DNA of 64,000 bases from Ctenosaura bakeri (GCA_948474755.1 CAOLHI010001038.1:186001-250000); one strand, 5' to 3'. Shown: positions 22,321 to 33,944, counted from the stretch's first letter. The notes: a model not told the origin generated them from the sequence alone. Program-made: numbers and translations.

Positions 22321-24227
22321 CCTGAAATGTGCTGCTTTTTTCCCTTTGCGAGATCATTTTACCTACTGTTGAGTGGAAGGTGCATTGTGTATTATGTCTC
22401 CCCTCTCCTTGGTAACTATGGATGGGTATAGATCTACATACTTCAAATCCATCCTAGCACATGGAACAGGTACACACAGAACCATCCAGATTTTAAAGAG
22501 AATTTTTAAACCAGTTGTTTACATCTCCCAGCAGTTGTTTTAAGTCTGACCATTTAAAGGTCACCTCAAAACAGGTGTTCTTAAGAGCACACCTGGAAAA
22601 TGGTAACATTTGAACTTCCCAGTTTTTACAGGAAGGGTAGCACAGCTGTTCCAGGAGTTCCCTTTCCTTTTCACTAACATTTGGACTTCAAATTGGTTTC
22701 TGTAATATTTGTTTGGATGGAAACTAAAGAGCACTCCTATCTAGATGGCATCACGAGCCTCCCAGATTATTCCACATCAGGATGCTTCCTAACCCTTTTT
22801 TTAAGGCTGCAGCCCTGTACTTTCTTAAACTAAGATTTAGTCCTAAACATGGCAGGATTCTTGGTTTATGTCCCGTAAATCTATGTTTTTCTTGTATGAA
22901 TTTGGATTGCTTTAGGTTTGGATCTTCAGGCCTACCTTACAAAACAGTAGCTGCTAAGAAGTCTGGAAATACGGGGAAATTACAGGAAAGTGAATGATGA
23001 TTTTCAACAGAAAGTGATAGAAACGAGGGGAAGTATGAGTTCTTTGCAGGAGGGACATGGCTGACTCTAAATTGGGTTGGATGCACAGAGTAGAGTTGAG
23101 CTTTGGACTTAAACAGAAATACAGAGCCAACTATTACAGCAAATAATTGGACTGGCCACGCAGGTTTCTGTTAGATAAAGAATACGCAAACACGAGGAGG
23201 GGCACAGACAGATATTGAGCAACTAAAGAGAAAGATCAGAGGACTTTGGGGAGAAAAAAGTATCAGTGGAATTTGGACATGAAAGCTGGTTAAACACTGA
23301 TGTCGTTTTAGAATAAATTCAGGAGCATCAAAGGAATATCTCATTGGTTGAAAAATAAATGAAGAAAGCAACAAAGGAAAGGAGGGCATGTTTCTTAACA
23401 CTGAGAACTTGCGTGTTTGAGACCGACTGCTGAAACAGAGGTGGCTGAACAGAAGTAACTTGTTAGGTCCTGTGAGAGCAATATATTTCCTTTCATAAAT
23501 GCTGCCGCTAACTGCCAGGGGAGCTTGGTGCCTTTTTAGTATTCACAAAGAAATGCACAGTTTTCCAAAGCAAGGAAGTATGAGATGTCACTTGTGTCTG
23601 TCCTAAGAATTACGTGCTATGGAGAGCTAGTCCACTGCCCCCCCCCCAGTAGCAATACTTGGGAAGCTCCCTAGCCAGGGGCATTCGCCAAACTACAAAT
23701 CCCAGGCTTCTGTAAGACTGGGAACTGCCATCCTGCTGTAATTGTATAGCAGGCCCTGTGAAGTGTAGCTACATTCCTGGACAGAAGAAAATTAGGAATG
23801 CCTAATGTATTTCTCTTTATCTATCAATTTTATTTCTGCCAGTCTCCCAGCATGGGAACCAAGGAGGCTCACAATGTGAGTTTAAAAATAAAAAACAGTT
23901 AAAACATGGATAGTTCAAAAGTTTAAAAACTGTAAAGAAACAAATTAGAAACATTAAGGTAAAACTTTGTAAAGGGCAATTTAAAAAGTTTTACATAGAA
24001 ACAAGGTTTATTCTGCCTCCCAAACAGGGCCTATTGTAACGTTGTACCCAATGTGTTGCTACTCTGTGCAACCTTGTGGAAATTTACTAGTCCTACCAGA
24101 ATCACAACTTCTGTGTTACAGACCAGCCTAAATCAAAAGCAAGAAGGGAGGGAACGGTGGGACCCAATCCATTGTGCACGGTTCCTTTCCTCTATTTAGG
24201 CTTTGGAATAAAACTGTGGAGTTATGG
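22321..24227. other. Intergenic DNA downstream of PGK1
   Basis: No gene recognised. A C-run lies at 23637-23647, followed by an AAACTACAAATCCCAGG motif near 23691, typical of the fold-back and hAT-like remnants in this window. The 23.85-24.0 kb stretch is A-rich. Confidence 0.4.
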
Positions 24228-24412
24228 GGGGAGCCAGAGCTGTGCAGAGGCTTGAATGTTGGACTGCGACCCCAGAGACCATGGTTTGGTTCTCTGTGGA
24301 AACCCACTGGGTAGCCTTGGGTGTGTCACACACTCTCAGCCCCAAGAAAATCCCATGAGAGGAGGATCGCCATGAGTCAGAAACGACTGGAAGGCACGCA
24401 ACAATGGACAGC
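24228..24412 (+). mobile_element. CORE/MIR-like SINE
   Basis: Near full length. It carries the head GAGCCAGAGCTGTGCAGAGG, a degenerate B box in GGTTTGGTTCTC, the core ACTGGGTAGCCTTGGGTGTG, and the tail GCCATGAGTCAGAAACGACT with AAGGCACGCAACAATGG. Confidence 0.7.
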
Positions 24413-24599
24413 AAAGGAATTACGTGATTAATTGCTGTGAAATCGGCTTCAACTAACCACAACTATCTGTACGAGATTTCCCGGTTTTCAACCCAGGTCT
24501 TGCAAAGTCAGCTGTGCCTTCCTTGATGGGGGTCCATCCACCCGTAATGGGGTCCTCCTCTTTTCCAACTGCTGCCCACCTGACCATCACTATCATCTC

Positions 24600-24720
24600 C
24601 GGTGCATCACATTCTCCAAAATACGACAGCCTCAGTTGAGCCATTCTGTTTTCTAAGGAGAGATCAGGCCTGGTTTGTCCTCAGCCCCATCTATTTTATC
24701 TTTTCAGCTGGGTCTAGATT
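24600..24720 (+). repeat. Dispersed repeat fragment shared with 33.97 and 60.91 kb
   Basis: CCAAAATACGACAGCCTCAG followed by TTTTCTAAGGAGAGATCAGG aligns by eye with the copy near 33975 (CCAAAGTACGACAGCCTCAG, TTCTAGGGAGAGTCCAGG). It is probably LINE-derived; I cannot name the family. Confidence 0.45.
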
Positions 24721-24935
24721 TAGAAAGTCGGGGGCCTTTTTTATGTCCTCCTCACCCACTTTAACAATCTGTGTTGAACCTTAAGAAAATAAAAATAACA
24801 ACCACACCTGATTTACACAGAGCAATTGGAGAAATACAGTTCGGGTTACAGTTGAGCACGACCCCTGCTTTTGCGCATTGCTCCCCCAGCATCCTCTGTA
24901 GCCATCCCAGCTCCAGGCTGTTTTGGCTAGCCGAG

Positions 24936-25075
24936 GAACTACATTTCCCAAAAACCCTTTCGGCGGCGCCCTCGCACCTGGGGGGGCCTGCTGGGAATTG
25001 TAGTTCAAAGGGGAGCTGGGATGGAGCTGGAAGGAAGGCGAGAGGAGCAACTTTGCACGATGGAGGAGCGGCTGG
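24936..25075 (+). promoter_or_regulatory. Inverted ACTACA-TTCCCA motifs in a small CpG-rich patch (possible orphan promoter)
   Basis: AACTACATTTCCCA (24937-24950) and TGGGAATTGTAGTT (24992-25005) form an inverted pair around CGGCGGCGCC. The motif resembles the ZNF143-type element ACTACAATTCCCA found at many promoters. Downstream, ATGGAGCTGG at 25021 opens a short frame that reaches CTG|GTAAGG near 25075. The same motif also occurs in fold-back and hAT-like repeats of this genome, so a repeat origin is equally possible. Confidence 0.3.
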
Positions 25076-25107
25076 TAAGGCGGACAGGAGGGGAGGCCTG
25101 GGTGGGA

Positions 25108-25236
25108 GTCTTCGAGCTGGAAATGGGGGTCTCTTCCTCTCTCTCCCCCTCTCCTTGGGCTGCTGTCGGCCTTCTTGGAGCCCCCACTGGGGCCCCTCGA
25201 GAGAGAGAAAGAGAGCCCCATTTCCAGCTCAAAGAC
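25108..25236. repeat. Imperfect palindrome, about 45-bp arms
   Basis: The left arm GTCTTCGAGCTGGAAATGGG is repeated inverted at the right end as CCCCATTTCCAGCTCAAAGAC. Mirrored CT-rich and GA-rich tracts lie inside, and the central loop is about 40 bp. It does not resemble the GGCCATTTCC family. Confidence 0.7.
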
Positions 25237-25307
25237 TTTTCTCCTATTGCAATGGGAACCCAAGAGAGGAAAGAAGGAAGCTTTACCTAAAAATCTGCCT
25301 CGGAAAA

Positions 25308-25308
<1 letters not shown>

Positions 25309-25364
<56 letters not shown>
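25309..25364. repeat. (TTA)n microsatellite
   Basis: About 18 uninterrupted TTA/ATT units. Confidence 0.95.
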
Positions 25365-25365
<1 letters not shown>

Positions 25366-25534
25366 ATCCCACCTCTCCCCATGGATCCAGCCAGGCAGTA
25401 CTACAACAATACATTAAATACATTAAAAGCATTAAAACATAACCAATCCTCCCCACCCATCAACCCATCTAAAACCAACCCCCTAAAACACATTAACTAC
25501 ATTAAAGAACAGGAGCTTGGAAAGTTACTTTTTG

Positions 25535-25735
25535 TTGCTGTTCCTATTGTTGTGCGCCTTCGAATCGCTTGTTTCCAACTTATGGCGCCCCATCATTGGG
25601 TTTTCTTGGCAAGACTTGTTCAAAGAGGGCTTGCCTTTGCTTTCTTCTGAGGCTGAGAGAGTGTGACTTGCTCAAGGCCAACCGGGGGGCTCCATGGCCG
25701 ACCCCGGTCTCCAGAGTTCAAAGCTCAAACCCAGC
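25535..25735 (-). mobile_element. CORE/MIR-like SINE, minus strand
   Basis: Reads in reverse from the tail (TTGTTGTGCGCCTTCGAATC, CAACTTATGGCGCCCC) through TTCTTGGCAAGACTTGTTC to GAGAGAGTGTGACTTGCTC and a decayed head (CGGTCTCCAGAGTTCAAAGC). Confidence 0.7.
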
Positions 25736-28264
25736 AACAGGATGCAGTTTAAAGAAATGGTTACTGAGCCTCCATCCTTATTTTCTGAGACGTTCAAATT
25801 GTGTGGATTTTCTTTTTTCTTAAAAAAAATATGTTTTGAAAAAAGTCAATACAGAGCTGCGAATACATTGATGCGCATTTTTATCCTAGGGGTTTTTTTT
25901 ATAATCCTGCACATCACTTAAAAAATACCTGAAATTAAAAAGAAAAAAAATCTCTCTTTATCAAAGGGATAAATGGTTTTAAAAATACAACTGCTCTGGC
26001 TTTGCAAAAGATACATATTTGGGGATTATTCTTATTTTTGGCTTGCCGTAACTTCCAGAAGGCATTAAATTAGGGCTGTGAAGTAGGCAGTTCACTTATT
26101 ACATTGTGCGTGTGTCCCTTTGACTCCATGGGGTGCCCAAAAGCCAGGACGGGGTGTCCATTTGGACAGACAGCTAATACTTTTAACAACACTTTGCTTT
26201 GGGAAGTAATTCACACACACACACACCCCTTTGTAACTTGTAAATTCTTTTGAGGAGAGAACATGTGATATTGCTGCCGGCTTCCTGTTGCTTTTCCAAA
26301 AGGGTGTGCCTGGGTGTATTGGACTGGACTGATAAAAGACTGGCACAGAACTTGCAGGAGGGGAAATCCTGTGAGAATTCCTCTAACATACGGTCCTCAA
26401 ATGTAACTTTTTGGAAAGATCTAGAAACAGTTTGCTATACTCATCCTTTCTCTTGCTTGAGTTATTTTGATGGTCAGCTTTGCTGCATTCTAGAGGCCCA
26501 GAGTAACTCATTACAGCTGCTGGGTTGCTTGTAGCTCCTTGCTTTCAAGCTCTGTTCGCTCTTTGGCCCACATTTGTCCCTGGAGCTCCATGCGGATCTC
26601 TCTCGTCCTCAGACAGGCTTCGGGGAATCATAGTTTTGGGGAATCACAGTTCCACTCACAAAGTCAAGGAGGAAGAGGGCTAGCTTCCGAAAGGAGATTT
26701 TGGGAGCACCCTTGCAACTCTGTGGCAGAACACCTGCTTGGACAGAGTTTGGGAAAGTCACTTTTTTGGATGGCATGGTGCACAGGTGAACAGGGGAACT
26801 CACTGCCACAAGATTTTTAAATAAAAAGCTGTGAAACTACAATTGCAGAGAAAAGAGAAAGAATAAAGGAAGATGAACAAATGAAAGAAAAGCACATTGG
26901 ATATGAACGCAGGGTAGGCATTTCGTGAATACGTTATGTTTCAAAAAATACATTTTATTAAAGTCGGCATCTAAAAAGTTACATGTTTGTGGCTAGCAAA
27001 AGCAGCAACATTTTTCAGAGCCAAGTATCCCCAGCAGGGGGTGCTCCTTTCCAATTCTAATTGGCATCAAATGCTGAGCAATAAAACCACATTGAGCCCC
27101 AACGGCTTTTCAGAACTTTGCTTTAAGAGTTTAGTTTGAAATTTGCATGCAAGGCACACGGTCCAAATTATCCATGGTGAGCAGATCTTCAGTTTGCTGG
27201 AAATACCTTCAACAGGAGCCTTCAAGAAGATCCAACTTGTGCCCAAAGCAATTTTTTTTACACCCTGTCAATGCTCATTAAAGCTTATGACTCTGGCAAA
27301 ATAACCCACATCTTTTAAAAGGAAAATCCTTTACATTATCCCCAGCAACCAGCAGCCACTGAAATACCAAGGTGAAGGATCTGCCAACTATATTTAAGAA
27401 TTATCACGACAGATTTCCATCTTGACTTCCAAGTGGCTAGTCCCCAAGCAGGGAAGAAAAAAACCCAAAATGTGAAAAGTTAACGTGGTTATTTCAGGCT
27501 CATTTCTTCCTCTTCAGGTTCCCACCAGTGGTAGTATTGCTCCTTGCTTTCCTTTCCAGCTGGAGCTGCAAGGCTCCAAAACCCAGCGTTCTGTTTCCAG
27601 TGGTTTCCAGCCAAATTTTTTGGGACGGAGCAGGCACCAAAACAACAGCCTTTCCCTGCGGTTTTCTCCTCAGAAGTTCTGTGCCCAGAAGCATCTCTTT
27701 GATCCTGTCCTCCATGAACTTGCCAAATCTTTTGTTCCAACCACCCAAGCGATTGGCTCTGTTTCCCAAGGCCGGAGACCCTGATTGCCTTCCAAATGTC
27801 ATTGAAATGCAGCTCCCATCATCCACAACCAATGGCCATGTTGACTGTGACTGACGAGAACTGGAATTAAAACAGCTCCTATTGAACGATACCACAGGGC
27901 AGGGCCAAGTCCACAGCACTTGATTTATTTACATTAATGCCTTTATTGAGAGGTATTTCTTTGGCTTCTGAAGTCTTGTGCCATCTTGAAGACAAATGGA
28001 TTTAAGACATATTTATTTTAAGTATTATCAGATCAGTCTTCCCAGATGCACTGAGTACCGTATTTGAGCTTCAAGGCTATTTGCACATCAAATTGTAATC
28101 CATGAAACTCTCTGACCAAATTAAACCTCGGGTTCAGATCCCAGCGTGGGAATCATGCAGGCTTCTGGATGCTATTGGACTGGAAGTCCCATCAGTACTA
28201 GCCAGCATAACCAATGGTGAAGGATGCTAGGAACTCCAGTCCAACACCATCCGTGGAATCCCAT
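25736..28264. other. Intergenic DNA, no supported gene
   Basis: AT-rich in 25.8-26.1 kb. A (CA)n tract lies at 26212-26226. A minus-strand AATAAA-like signal lies at 26954-26959, with a 139-codon open minus frame upstream of it at 27500-27919, but I found no good acceptor or recognisable domain. Near 27800-27840 there is a hAT-like GCAGCTCCCATCATCC fragment, and near 28170-28250 an inverted pair of GTCCAACA/TGGACTGG-type arms. Confidence 0.4.
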
Positions 28265-28400
28265 GATTCTTATCTGTTGTGATGTGCCTTCAAGTTTATT
28301 CCAAGCTGTGGCATCCCTATCACAGGGTTTTACGGCCAAGTTTCTTTAGAGAGGGTTTGTCATTGCCTTTTTTTGAGGCTGCAAGAAGGTGAACTGATCA
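28265..28400 (-). mobile_element. CORE/MIR-like SINE, minus strand, truncated
   Basis: Starts with the inverse tail (TGTTGTGATGTGCCTTCAAG), then GGCCAAGTTTCTTTAGAGAG and GTTTGTCATTGCC. It is interrupted by, or abutted to, a plus-strand copy at 28404. Confidence 0.6.
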
Positions 28401-28403
28401 CCA

Positions 28404-28590
28404 GAAAGCCAGTTTGGTGTAGTGGTTTGAGCATTGAACTATGATCCTGGTGAGACCAGGGTTCATTCCTGCTTGACCATGGAAACCCCCTGGGTGACCT
28501 TGGGCATGTCGCACCCTCTCAGCCCCAGAAAACCCCATGATAAGTTTGCCTTAGGGTCACCATAAGTCAGAAATGACTTGAAGGCCAACG
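28404..28590 (+). mobile_element. CORE/MIR-like SINE, nearly complete
   Basis: One of the best copies here: head AGCCAGTTTGGTGTAGTGG, B-box-like AGGGTTCATTCC, core GGGTGACCTTGGGCATGTC, and tail ACCATAAGTCAGAAATGACT. The tRNA-like head identifies its Pol III origin. Confidence 0.75.
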
Positions 28591-29299
28591 AAATTCCAAT
28601 CAAAATATAAGCTGCTTTGGATCCCCTTTGGAAGAAAGGCAGGATAAATTCAATGACTAAATAAGACAGCTTCCCACTTATTGCAGCTTTCCAGGTAAGT
28701 GCAGGAGGGATTGTCTCTCTCAATTCCTTCCCTGCTTGTGGAAGCAGTTCTAAGGGACTGTCTTTTCTTCATCTGAGAAGTAGACAAGAGAGCCCTGCGT
28801 TTCAAACTAAACAAAGCGAGGCATGAAAACTTGAGCCAAACAGGAAAAGAGCACAGAGAGCGAGAGAGAGAGAAAGCAGGACATCCCAGGTTCCCTTGGC
28901 AGAGGCTTTTGCGCCCCTCCTCCAAAGCGCCCCCAACTTCGAGGGCTGGCCAGATCAAGGAAGCTTGCGATTTTTCCATGAATAGATCACGCTACCATGT
29001 CAGAATACAGGAAACGGCACAGGAAAAGAGCTTCGGAAAGCCACACCGTCCCAGCCAGCCTCTCAAAGCCGAGTTATATGCAACAGAGCAAAAAACCTGC
29101 TTTTTCTGGAAAGAACAGACAACTGGAGGATGAGTCTGCAAACAGCTTAGAAGACTCCAAAGGCCTGAGGTGTAGGGAGACCCTGCTGCAGCCTCCGGAC
29201 ATTTCACAGATCCTCAGGCTCTCTCCAACAATCGTTTGAGTGGTTCGCCATTTATGTAAGGGAGGCCATTTTACTATGCCATTCTACATAACGAGACGT
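28591..29299. other. Intergenic DNA with one unassigned 80-codon open frame
   Basis: A plus-strand frame at 28997-29239 starts MSEYRKRHRKRASESH and is rich in K, R, S and E. I recognise no family, and no splice or promoter context supports it. A GA-rich run lies at 28856-28874. I would not call a gene. Confidence 0.3.
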
Positions 29300-29372
29300 G
29301 AGCATCTGTGGATTTTGGTATCCATAGAGGTCCTGGAACCAAACTCCAGCAGATACTGAAGGCCCACTGCAT
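29300..29372 (-). mobile_element. Tigger/pogo-like transposon end fragment
   Basis: ATCTGTGGATTTTGGTATCC, GGTCCTGGAACCAAAC and GATACTGAAGGCCCACTG match the internal end of Tigger-type elements as I remember them. Only the terminal part is present. Confidence 0.5.
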
Positions 29373-29957
29373 TTTCTTTCTTTCTTTTTGTACAAAGCTG
29401 TAATTGAGTTACATTTCAAATGGAACATAATGGCCAAGGTCTTTTGTTGGGGTTACATACCGTAAATGTCTTCATGCAGAGATACACATTACTGGTGCTG
29501 CACGGGCTTTGTGTTGAATGGCAACCTTGTGCAACTGAGGTGAGACAGGAAACGTGCAACCAGATGTGCCTGTCCATTCATACAACGGATGAATGCGCAT
29601 TCGTGCACCGCAGCCCTGTCTGTGTAGCTCCGCTTTTGCTGCCTTGAACTGAACGTGGATGTTCGCATTAGGCAAAATTGGCCAACCGCCGCCGCGGGGG
29701 AGCTTAGACACGAGTAAGACACCCACAGGATGCCTGCCAAAGAGTGGGAATGAAGGCACTTTATCGGCACAAGGAGTAAATGTTTTCTCATTACCTTTTA
29801 TGGACCTTCGGAGCAAGGCCCACAATAAATGTCGTTCCATTTTCCCTTTAGTCCTTTCCCCATACACAATTAATGGTAATAAGTAACGCATTAAGTAATG
29901 GAATGAGTTACTTTAAAAATGTAGTTAGTAACAATAAATTAATTTCTAAGCCTCATA

Positions 29958-30345
29958 ATGAATCATAGAAGGAAAGAGCTGGTTGGGAACACAAGGGCCA
30001 TCAAGTCCAACCCTGTTCTGCCACGCAGGAATGCATAACTCAAGCACTCCTAAGAGATACCCATCCAACCTCTCTTGTAAGCCCTCCAAAGACCCCCTGA
30101 GGCTGTCCATTCCACTGTCAAACAGCTCTTACACTAAAAAAAAAGTTCTTCGCAATGTTTAGGTGGAATCTCTTTTCTTGTTATTTGAGTCCATTAGTTT
30201 GTATTCTGGTTGCTGGAGCAGCAGAAAACGTGTTCACTCTTTTCTTCTACATATCTTTCCAGATATTTATAGTTCGTCATTTTGTGTATTACTCATCCAC
30301 GGTAAAGTAAGATAGTATCTTTCAGTCCTTCCCTTCTCTCTTAAT
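29958..30345 (-). mobile_element. CR1-like LINE 3' fragment
   Basis: Inverse CR1 3' end: AATCATAGAAGGAAAGAGC, CATCAAGTCCAACCC, CAAACAGCTCTTACACT, GGTGGAATCTCTTTTC and GGAGCAGCAGAAAAC in the expected order. It is about 390 bp with no long open frame. Confidence 0.75.
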
Positions 30346-31067
30346 CACCTAGAATTTGCATACCCCCTCCCTTTTAGTCTGCTAAGAACACCTCCTCTCT
30401 TCCTGTTCACCGCTCACCCAACCAAAAGACAGAAAGAACTTCAGGTTCTGTCTTTTGTATGTGGAAAAATAGGTTGGTCTTGCTGTTGTTTGTTTTGGTC
30501 CAGGGCAAATTGCCCCCAGTTGCCCCTTTCCGGAATATTAAGCATGCTTCCTCAAGGGCAGCCCACACTGGAACCCCCAGTGGGGCCCGGCTTCTCCATA
30601 AGCATACCTAAGGTGGTGGTATAAAGAATGCCTTATTGCCAAGATATTTGCTGGGGAGAAGCCTCCTCTAGAGAGAGAGAGAAGGTGGCCACTAGCATAT
30701 CACTGGCAAAGAAAAGAGGGTCAGAACTGCCCTGAAATTGTACAGGCTGACTTGTATGCCCAGAGGCAAAACATGCATGCATGTATGTATATAAAGGTTG
30801 AGTAATTCTTCTCTAGAAATCTGAAAACCTCCAAAATTTGCCACCAGCGCCCAGTTCCACCTTAGATGCAGCAGCTGCCTCAGCTCTGAGATCCACAGTG
30901 TCTCTCACTCACATCTCACACACAACACAAGTGGCAAATGAACAAGACACAAGGCTGGAGAGAGGGGTGAGGTCCTGTGAAATGGCGAGAATCTGATTGT
31001 AGTGCTCAGTGTAAAGCAGCAAGTGCAGCACTTATTCATTCACAGGCTCTTCAGAGATCTCCCCCTG
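30346..31067. other. Intergenic DNA, no gene seen
   Basis: Holds a small hairpin (AAAAGACAGAA and TTCTGTCTTTT, near 30424-30456) and GA- and GT-rich simple stretches. Nothing recognisable as an exon. Confidence 0.4.
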
Positions 31068-31245
31068 TTGCCGTCGTGTCCCTTCGAGTCGTTTCTGACT
31101 TATGGCGACCCTAAGATGAACTGATTGTGGGGTTTTCTGCGGCTGAGAGTGTGTGACATGCCCAAGGCCACCCAGTGGGTTTCCATGGCTGAGCGGGGAA
31201 TTACTGGTCTCCCCGGTCATGGTGCAACACTCAAACATATACACT
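31068..31245 (-). mobile_element. CORE/MIR-like SINE, minus strand
   Basis: Tail GTCCCTTCGAGTCGTTTCTG with ACTTATGGCGACCCTAAG, then GGCTGAGAGTGTGTGACATG and CCACCCAGTGGGTTTCC. Part of the middle (the TTGGCAAGATTTG block) is deleted. Confidence 0.7.
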
Positions 31246-31254
31246 ATGCTGGCT

Positions 31255-31350
31255 ATGGAAATACAGGTATTCCACAATGGGGGGAAAATCTGAAATGTGA
31301 ACCCCTTCTGGTGCTAAGCATTTAGGATGAGGGATACTCAACCAGTCTGC
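31255..31350 (-). mobile_element. GGTTGAGTATCC-family fragment, minus strand
   Basis: Ends with GATGAGGGATACTCAACC, the inverse of the GGTTGAGTA terminal seen at 44233. Internal text CTTCTGGTGCTAAGCATTTA corresponds to the inverse of a CTTGGGACCAG-type block. Confidence 0.55.
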
Positions 31351-32599
31351 GTGTGTGTTTACCTGAGAATTGCAATTTATGTCACCCTGGTAGGGAAGGA
31401 CTGTGACCAGGTGACCCCTTTCCATCTGTGGCAGATTCTGCCCTCCAGAGGCTGCTCACTGTGGATGATGGTGCTGCTAATTTCAAGGTCCCATGAACTT
31501 TAAACCTGACTTGGGTGGAGGCCACCCTTCAAACGCAGCTCCTATAGAAGGCCTGCTCCTTGCAAGAGAGGACGCCTGGCCACTGGAGCCCAGAGAGATG
31601 AGGCTGGGAGGAGCCCAAGGGCACAAGCTTCGGAAGACCAATGCCCTGGACCAAGGGGGCACCGGAGTCTGGAGAAGCTGCTTTCCTGGACTGCAGCTCC
31701 CAGAATGGCCACTCCCAGTTGAATCCATTTTAACTCTGGGAGTGCGTTCCCCCTCCAACCCCCCCCCACGATCTCCCCCGTCTCTCTGGCTGGGAAGCTG
31801 GAAATCCTCTCCAAAGAAAGCCTCTCCCGGCCCCAACGATGTTTCCAGCTCTGGCCGGGGGATTGTGGGAGCTGCAGTCCCCCCACTAACTTTTCCAAGA
31901 AGCGGGGGAGCCTCTCTCTTCGGGGGGCGCGTGCGCTCCTGACCCGCTCGGTCCAGGGCCGGAGCCGAGGCCGCCTCTCCCAAGGGGGTCCCCCAAGTAG
32001 GCTGGGCCCCTCTGGCCTCGTCCACCGAAGGCCGCCCCGGCCCAGACAAGGGACGCCGGGAGGCGGCGGCCGAGGCCACAATGGCCCCTTGTGGTCGCTC
32101 TCCGGCCTCCCTCGCCTTCCCTCTCCTCGCCCCCTCCTCCTCCGCCTCCTCCGCCTCCGCCTCGGCTGCCTTTTGTCGGCGGCGCTGGCGGCGGCGGGCG
32201 GGCCGGCGAGCCAACGGAGCGCGGGAGCCCCCCCCCGGTCCGGGCCAGCGAGCGGACGGCCTGGGAGCCCCGCCGGGGACGCACAGCCAGCCAGACGCCC
32301 GGCCGGCCGGCCTGCCTTCCCCCGCTGGGCGGCGGGGCGGCGCGCCGAGGACCGGAGGGCCGGCGCGTCGCGTGCGTAAAAACGCGCAGGGGCGCGATGG
32401 CCCGGGGGGCGCCCGGGGAGCCCAGCCCTGCCTGCTGAGAGCCCTTCCCCCGCTGGGGGGCCGTCCCCATCCCCCCTCCTCCTCCCCCTTCCTTCCTCCC
32501 TCCTTTCCGGCCATGTTGCCCGGGGCGGGCTGAAAGGAAGCCCCAGGAGGAGGAGGAGGAGGAGGAGGAAAGGCGAAGGCGGGCCGGAGCGGGCGGGGG

Positions 32600-32911
32600 C
32601 CTGGGCGCCGCCGCCGCCGCCGCTGCTTCTTCTCCTTCTTCTCCCTTCTCCTCCTCCTGGTCTCGCTGCTCCCCGGTGCCTGCCTGCCTGCCTGCCTGCC
32701 TGCCTTCCCGCTTCCTCCCGTGGCCGGGCGGCTGGGCAGCAGGAGGGCGCGCGGGGGCCTCGCCGCCCGGGGGACGCCGCGATGGGCCGAGGGCCGAGGC
32801 CTCGGGACACGGCGGAGCCGCCGCCGCCTCTTCCTCCTCCTCCTCCTCCTCGCCCCGTCGGGAGGTCCCGCTGAGCCGCGGCCCGAGAGAGCGGCGAGCG
32901 TGGGGGAAACG
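32600..32911 (+). other. AMOT: Putative AMOT noncoding exon 1
   Basis: The 3' end is set by a strong donor, AAACG|GTGAGT. The 5' end is not determinable by eye; the coordinate is nominal. It contains a TGCC repeat and CTCCTC runs. The coding start lies in a later exon, so this is 5' UTR if used. Confidence 0.4.
32677..32704. repeat. (TGCC)n microsatellite
   Basis: Seven TGCC units inside the CpG island. Confidence 0.9.
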
Positions 32912-33944
32912 GTGAGTCCTCCGCCTCCCCCCTTGCGAGGAGTCCGGCCTCCTGCACGGACCCGGACGGCCTTCTGCACCCGGGGGGGGCGTTGGTCGTC
33001 CCGGGTATACCCGGCGTCGTCGGGGCGGGGCCCCTTTGGGACGGAACCCCGCTCGGGGCAGGAGGGAGGGCGCCCGTGGGCAGGAGCCGGGTCGAAGGCA
33101 GCGCGCGGACCCTCCCTTGCCTTCTCCTTCCCGGGAGGCCTGCCAGACCTTCGGCTTCTTCTCGGGCGGGAGGGAGGTTTTGACCCTCCACCCGAAGCCT
33201 TTGGTGGAGAAAGGGGCGGATGGGGATGGGTTGGGAGAAAGCGCTGTGCCCGCGTGTCGGGGGAAGAGGCAGGCAGGAAGAAGGAGGGAGTCCTGCGCTG
33301 GGCTGAAATCCTTCCTGGGGCGAAGGCGCCCCTTTTAGCAGCTCCCAAGGGGGGAGGCTGGGTTTCATGTCTGCCTGAGGTGCCCCCGTGTCCTGCCTTT
33401 TCCCCGACCAGCTCAAGGCGGGCTGCTTTGAGGCTTCAGCCACCCTCTGGGCCCAGAGAGTGTTGGTGTGTCTTGGGTCGATGAGAACTGGAAGCTCCGC
33501 AGGTCCCAGTCCAGCGCCACCCACCCACCCCTCTTACCCTGCCCTGAGTGAGGGTGGAAGGACACTGCTGAGAGGCACCCAGGCCTTCTTTCTTCTCATA
33601 AGAATTGGCCTAGGACACTCTTGTTTATCGGTCACTTCGTTGTTAATTCCTCTGTCCTTTAGTCATGGTGCATTGCTAGCTGCTAGACTCTGGGCCTTTT
33701 CAGCGTTATTTTTGTTGTTGTTGTTGCCACTTTAAAGATGTCTTTTCAGTGTTGTTAATGACCATCAAATCCATGTCCATTTGTGGTGAGCCTCTAGATG
33801 AGAAATCTTCGTGCCACTCTGTCCTCAGCCGCCCTGCTCAGGTCTGTCAGATTCAAGGACTTCTTTCCCTTGAGTTTGTCCGTATGTAATGGAGTCTTCT
33901 GCTTTTCCTTCTATCTTCCACCTTGCCCAGCATTATTATCTTTT

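Larger units (their letters stand above)
31680..33420 (+). promoter_or_regulatory. AMOT: Large CpG island: putative AMOT promoter
   Basis: About 1.7 kb of very GC- and CpG-rich DNA with purine and GCC/CTC triplet runs. It contains a first-exon donor (AAACG|GTGAGTCC at 32911/32912). No TATA box is evident. It sits about 12.8 kb upstream of the first AMOT coding exon on the same strand. Assignment to AMOT is inferred from position; no other gene start is visible. A divergent minus-strand transcript is possible but unsupported. Confidence 0.6.

Noticed and set aside
27500..27919. Minus-strand 139-codon frame with a downstream AATAAA-like signal at 26954
   Set aside because: Not recognisable, no good splice acceptor, and it overlaps a hAT-like remnant near 27800-27840. 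Frames of this length are expected by chance in 64 kb.
28404..28590. Possible tRNA gene (B-box-like GGGTTCATTCC)
   Set aside because: It is the tRNA-derived head of a SINE. The acceptor stem and anticodon arm do not fold, and the same head recurs in many copies.
28997..29239. Plus-strand 80-codon frame beginning MSEYRKRHRKR
   Set aside because: The composition looks protein-like, but no family, promoter, splice or conservation evidence can be seen.
31542..33524. Minus-strand 660-codon open frame
   Set aside because: Low-complexity Arg/Gly/Pro/Ala composition in a CpG island, overlapping another long frame in a different phase, with no domain or splice logic. Best explained by scarcity of stops in GC-rich DNA.
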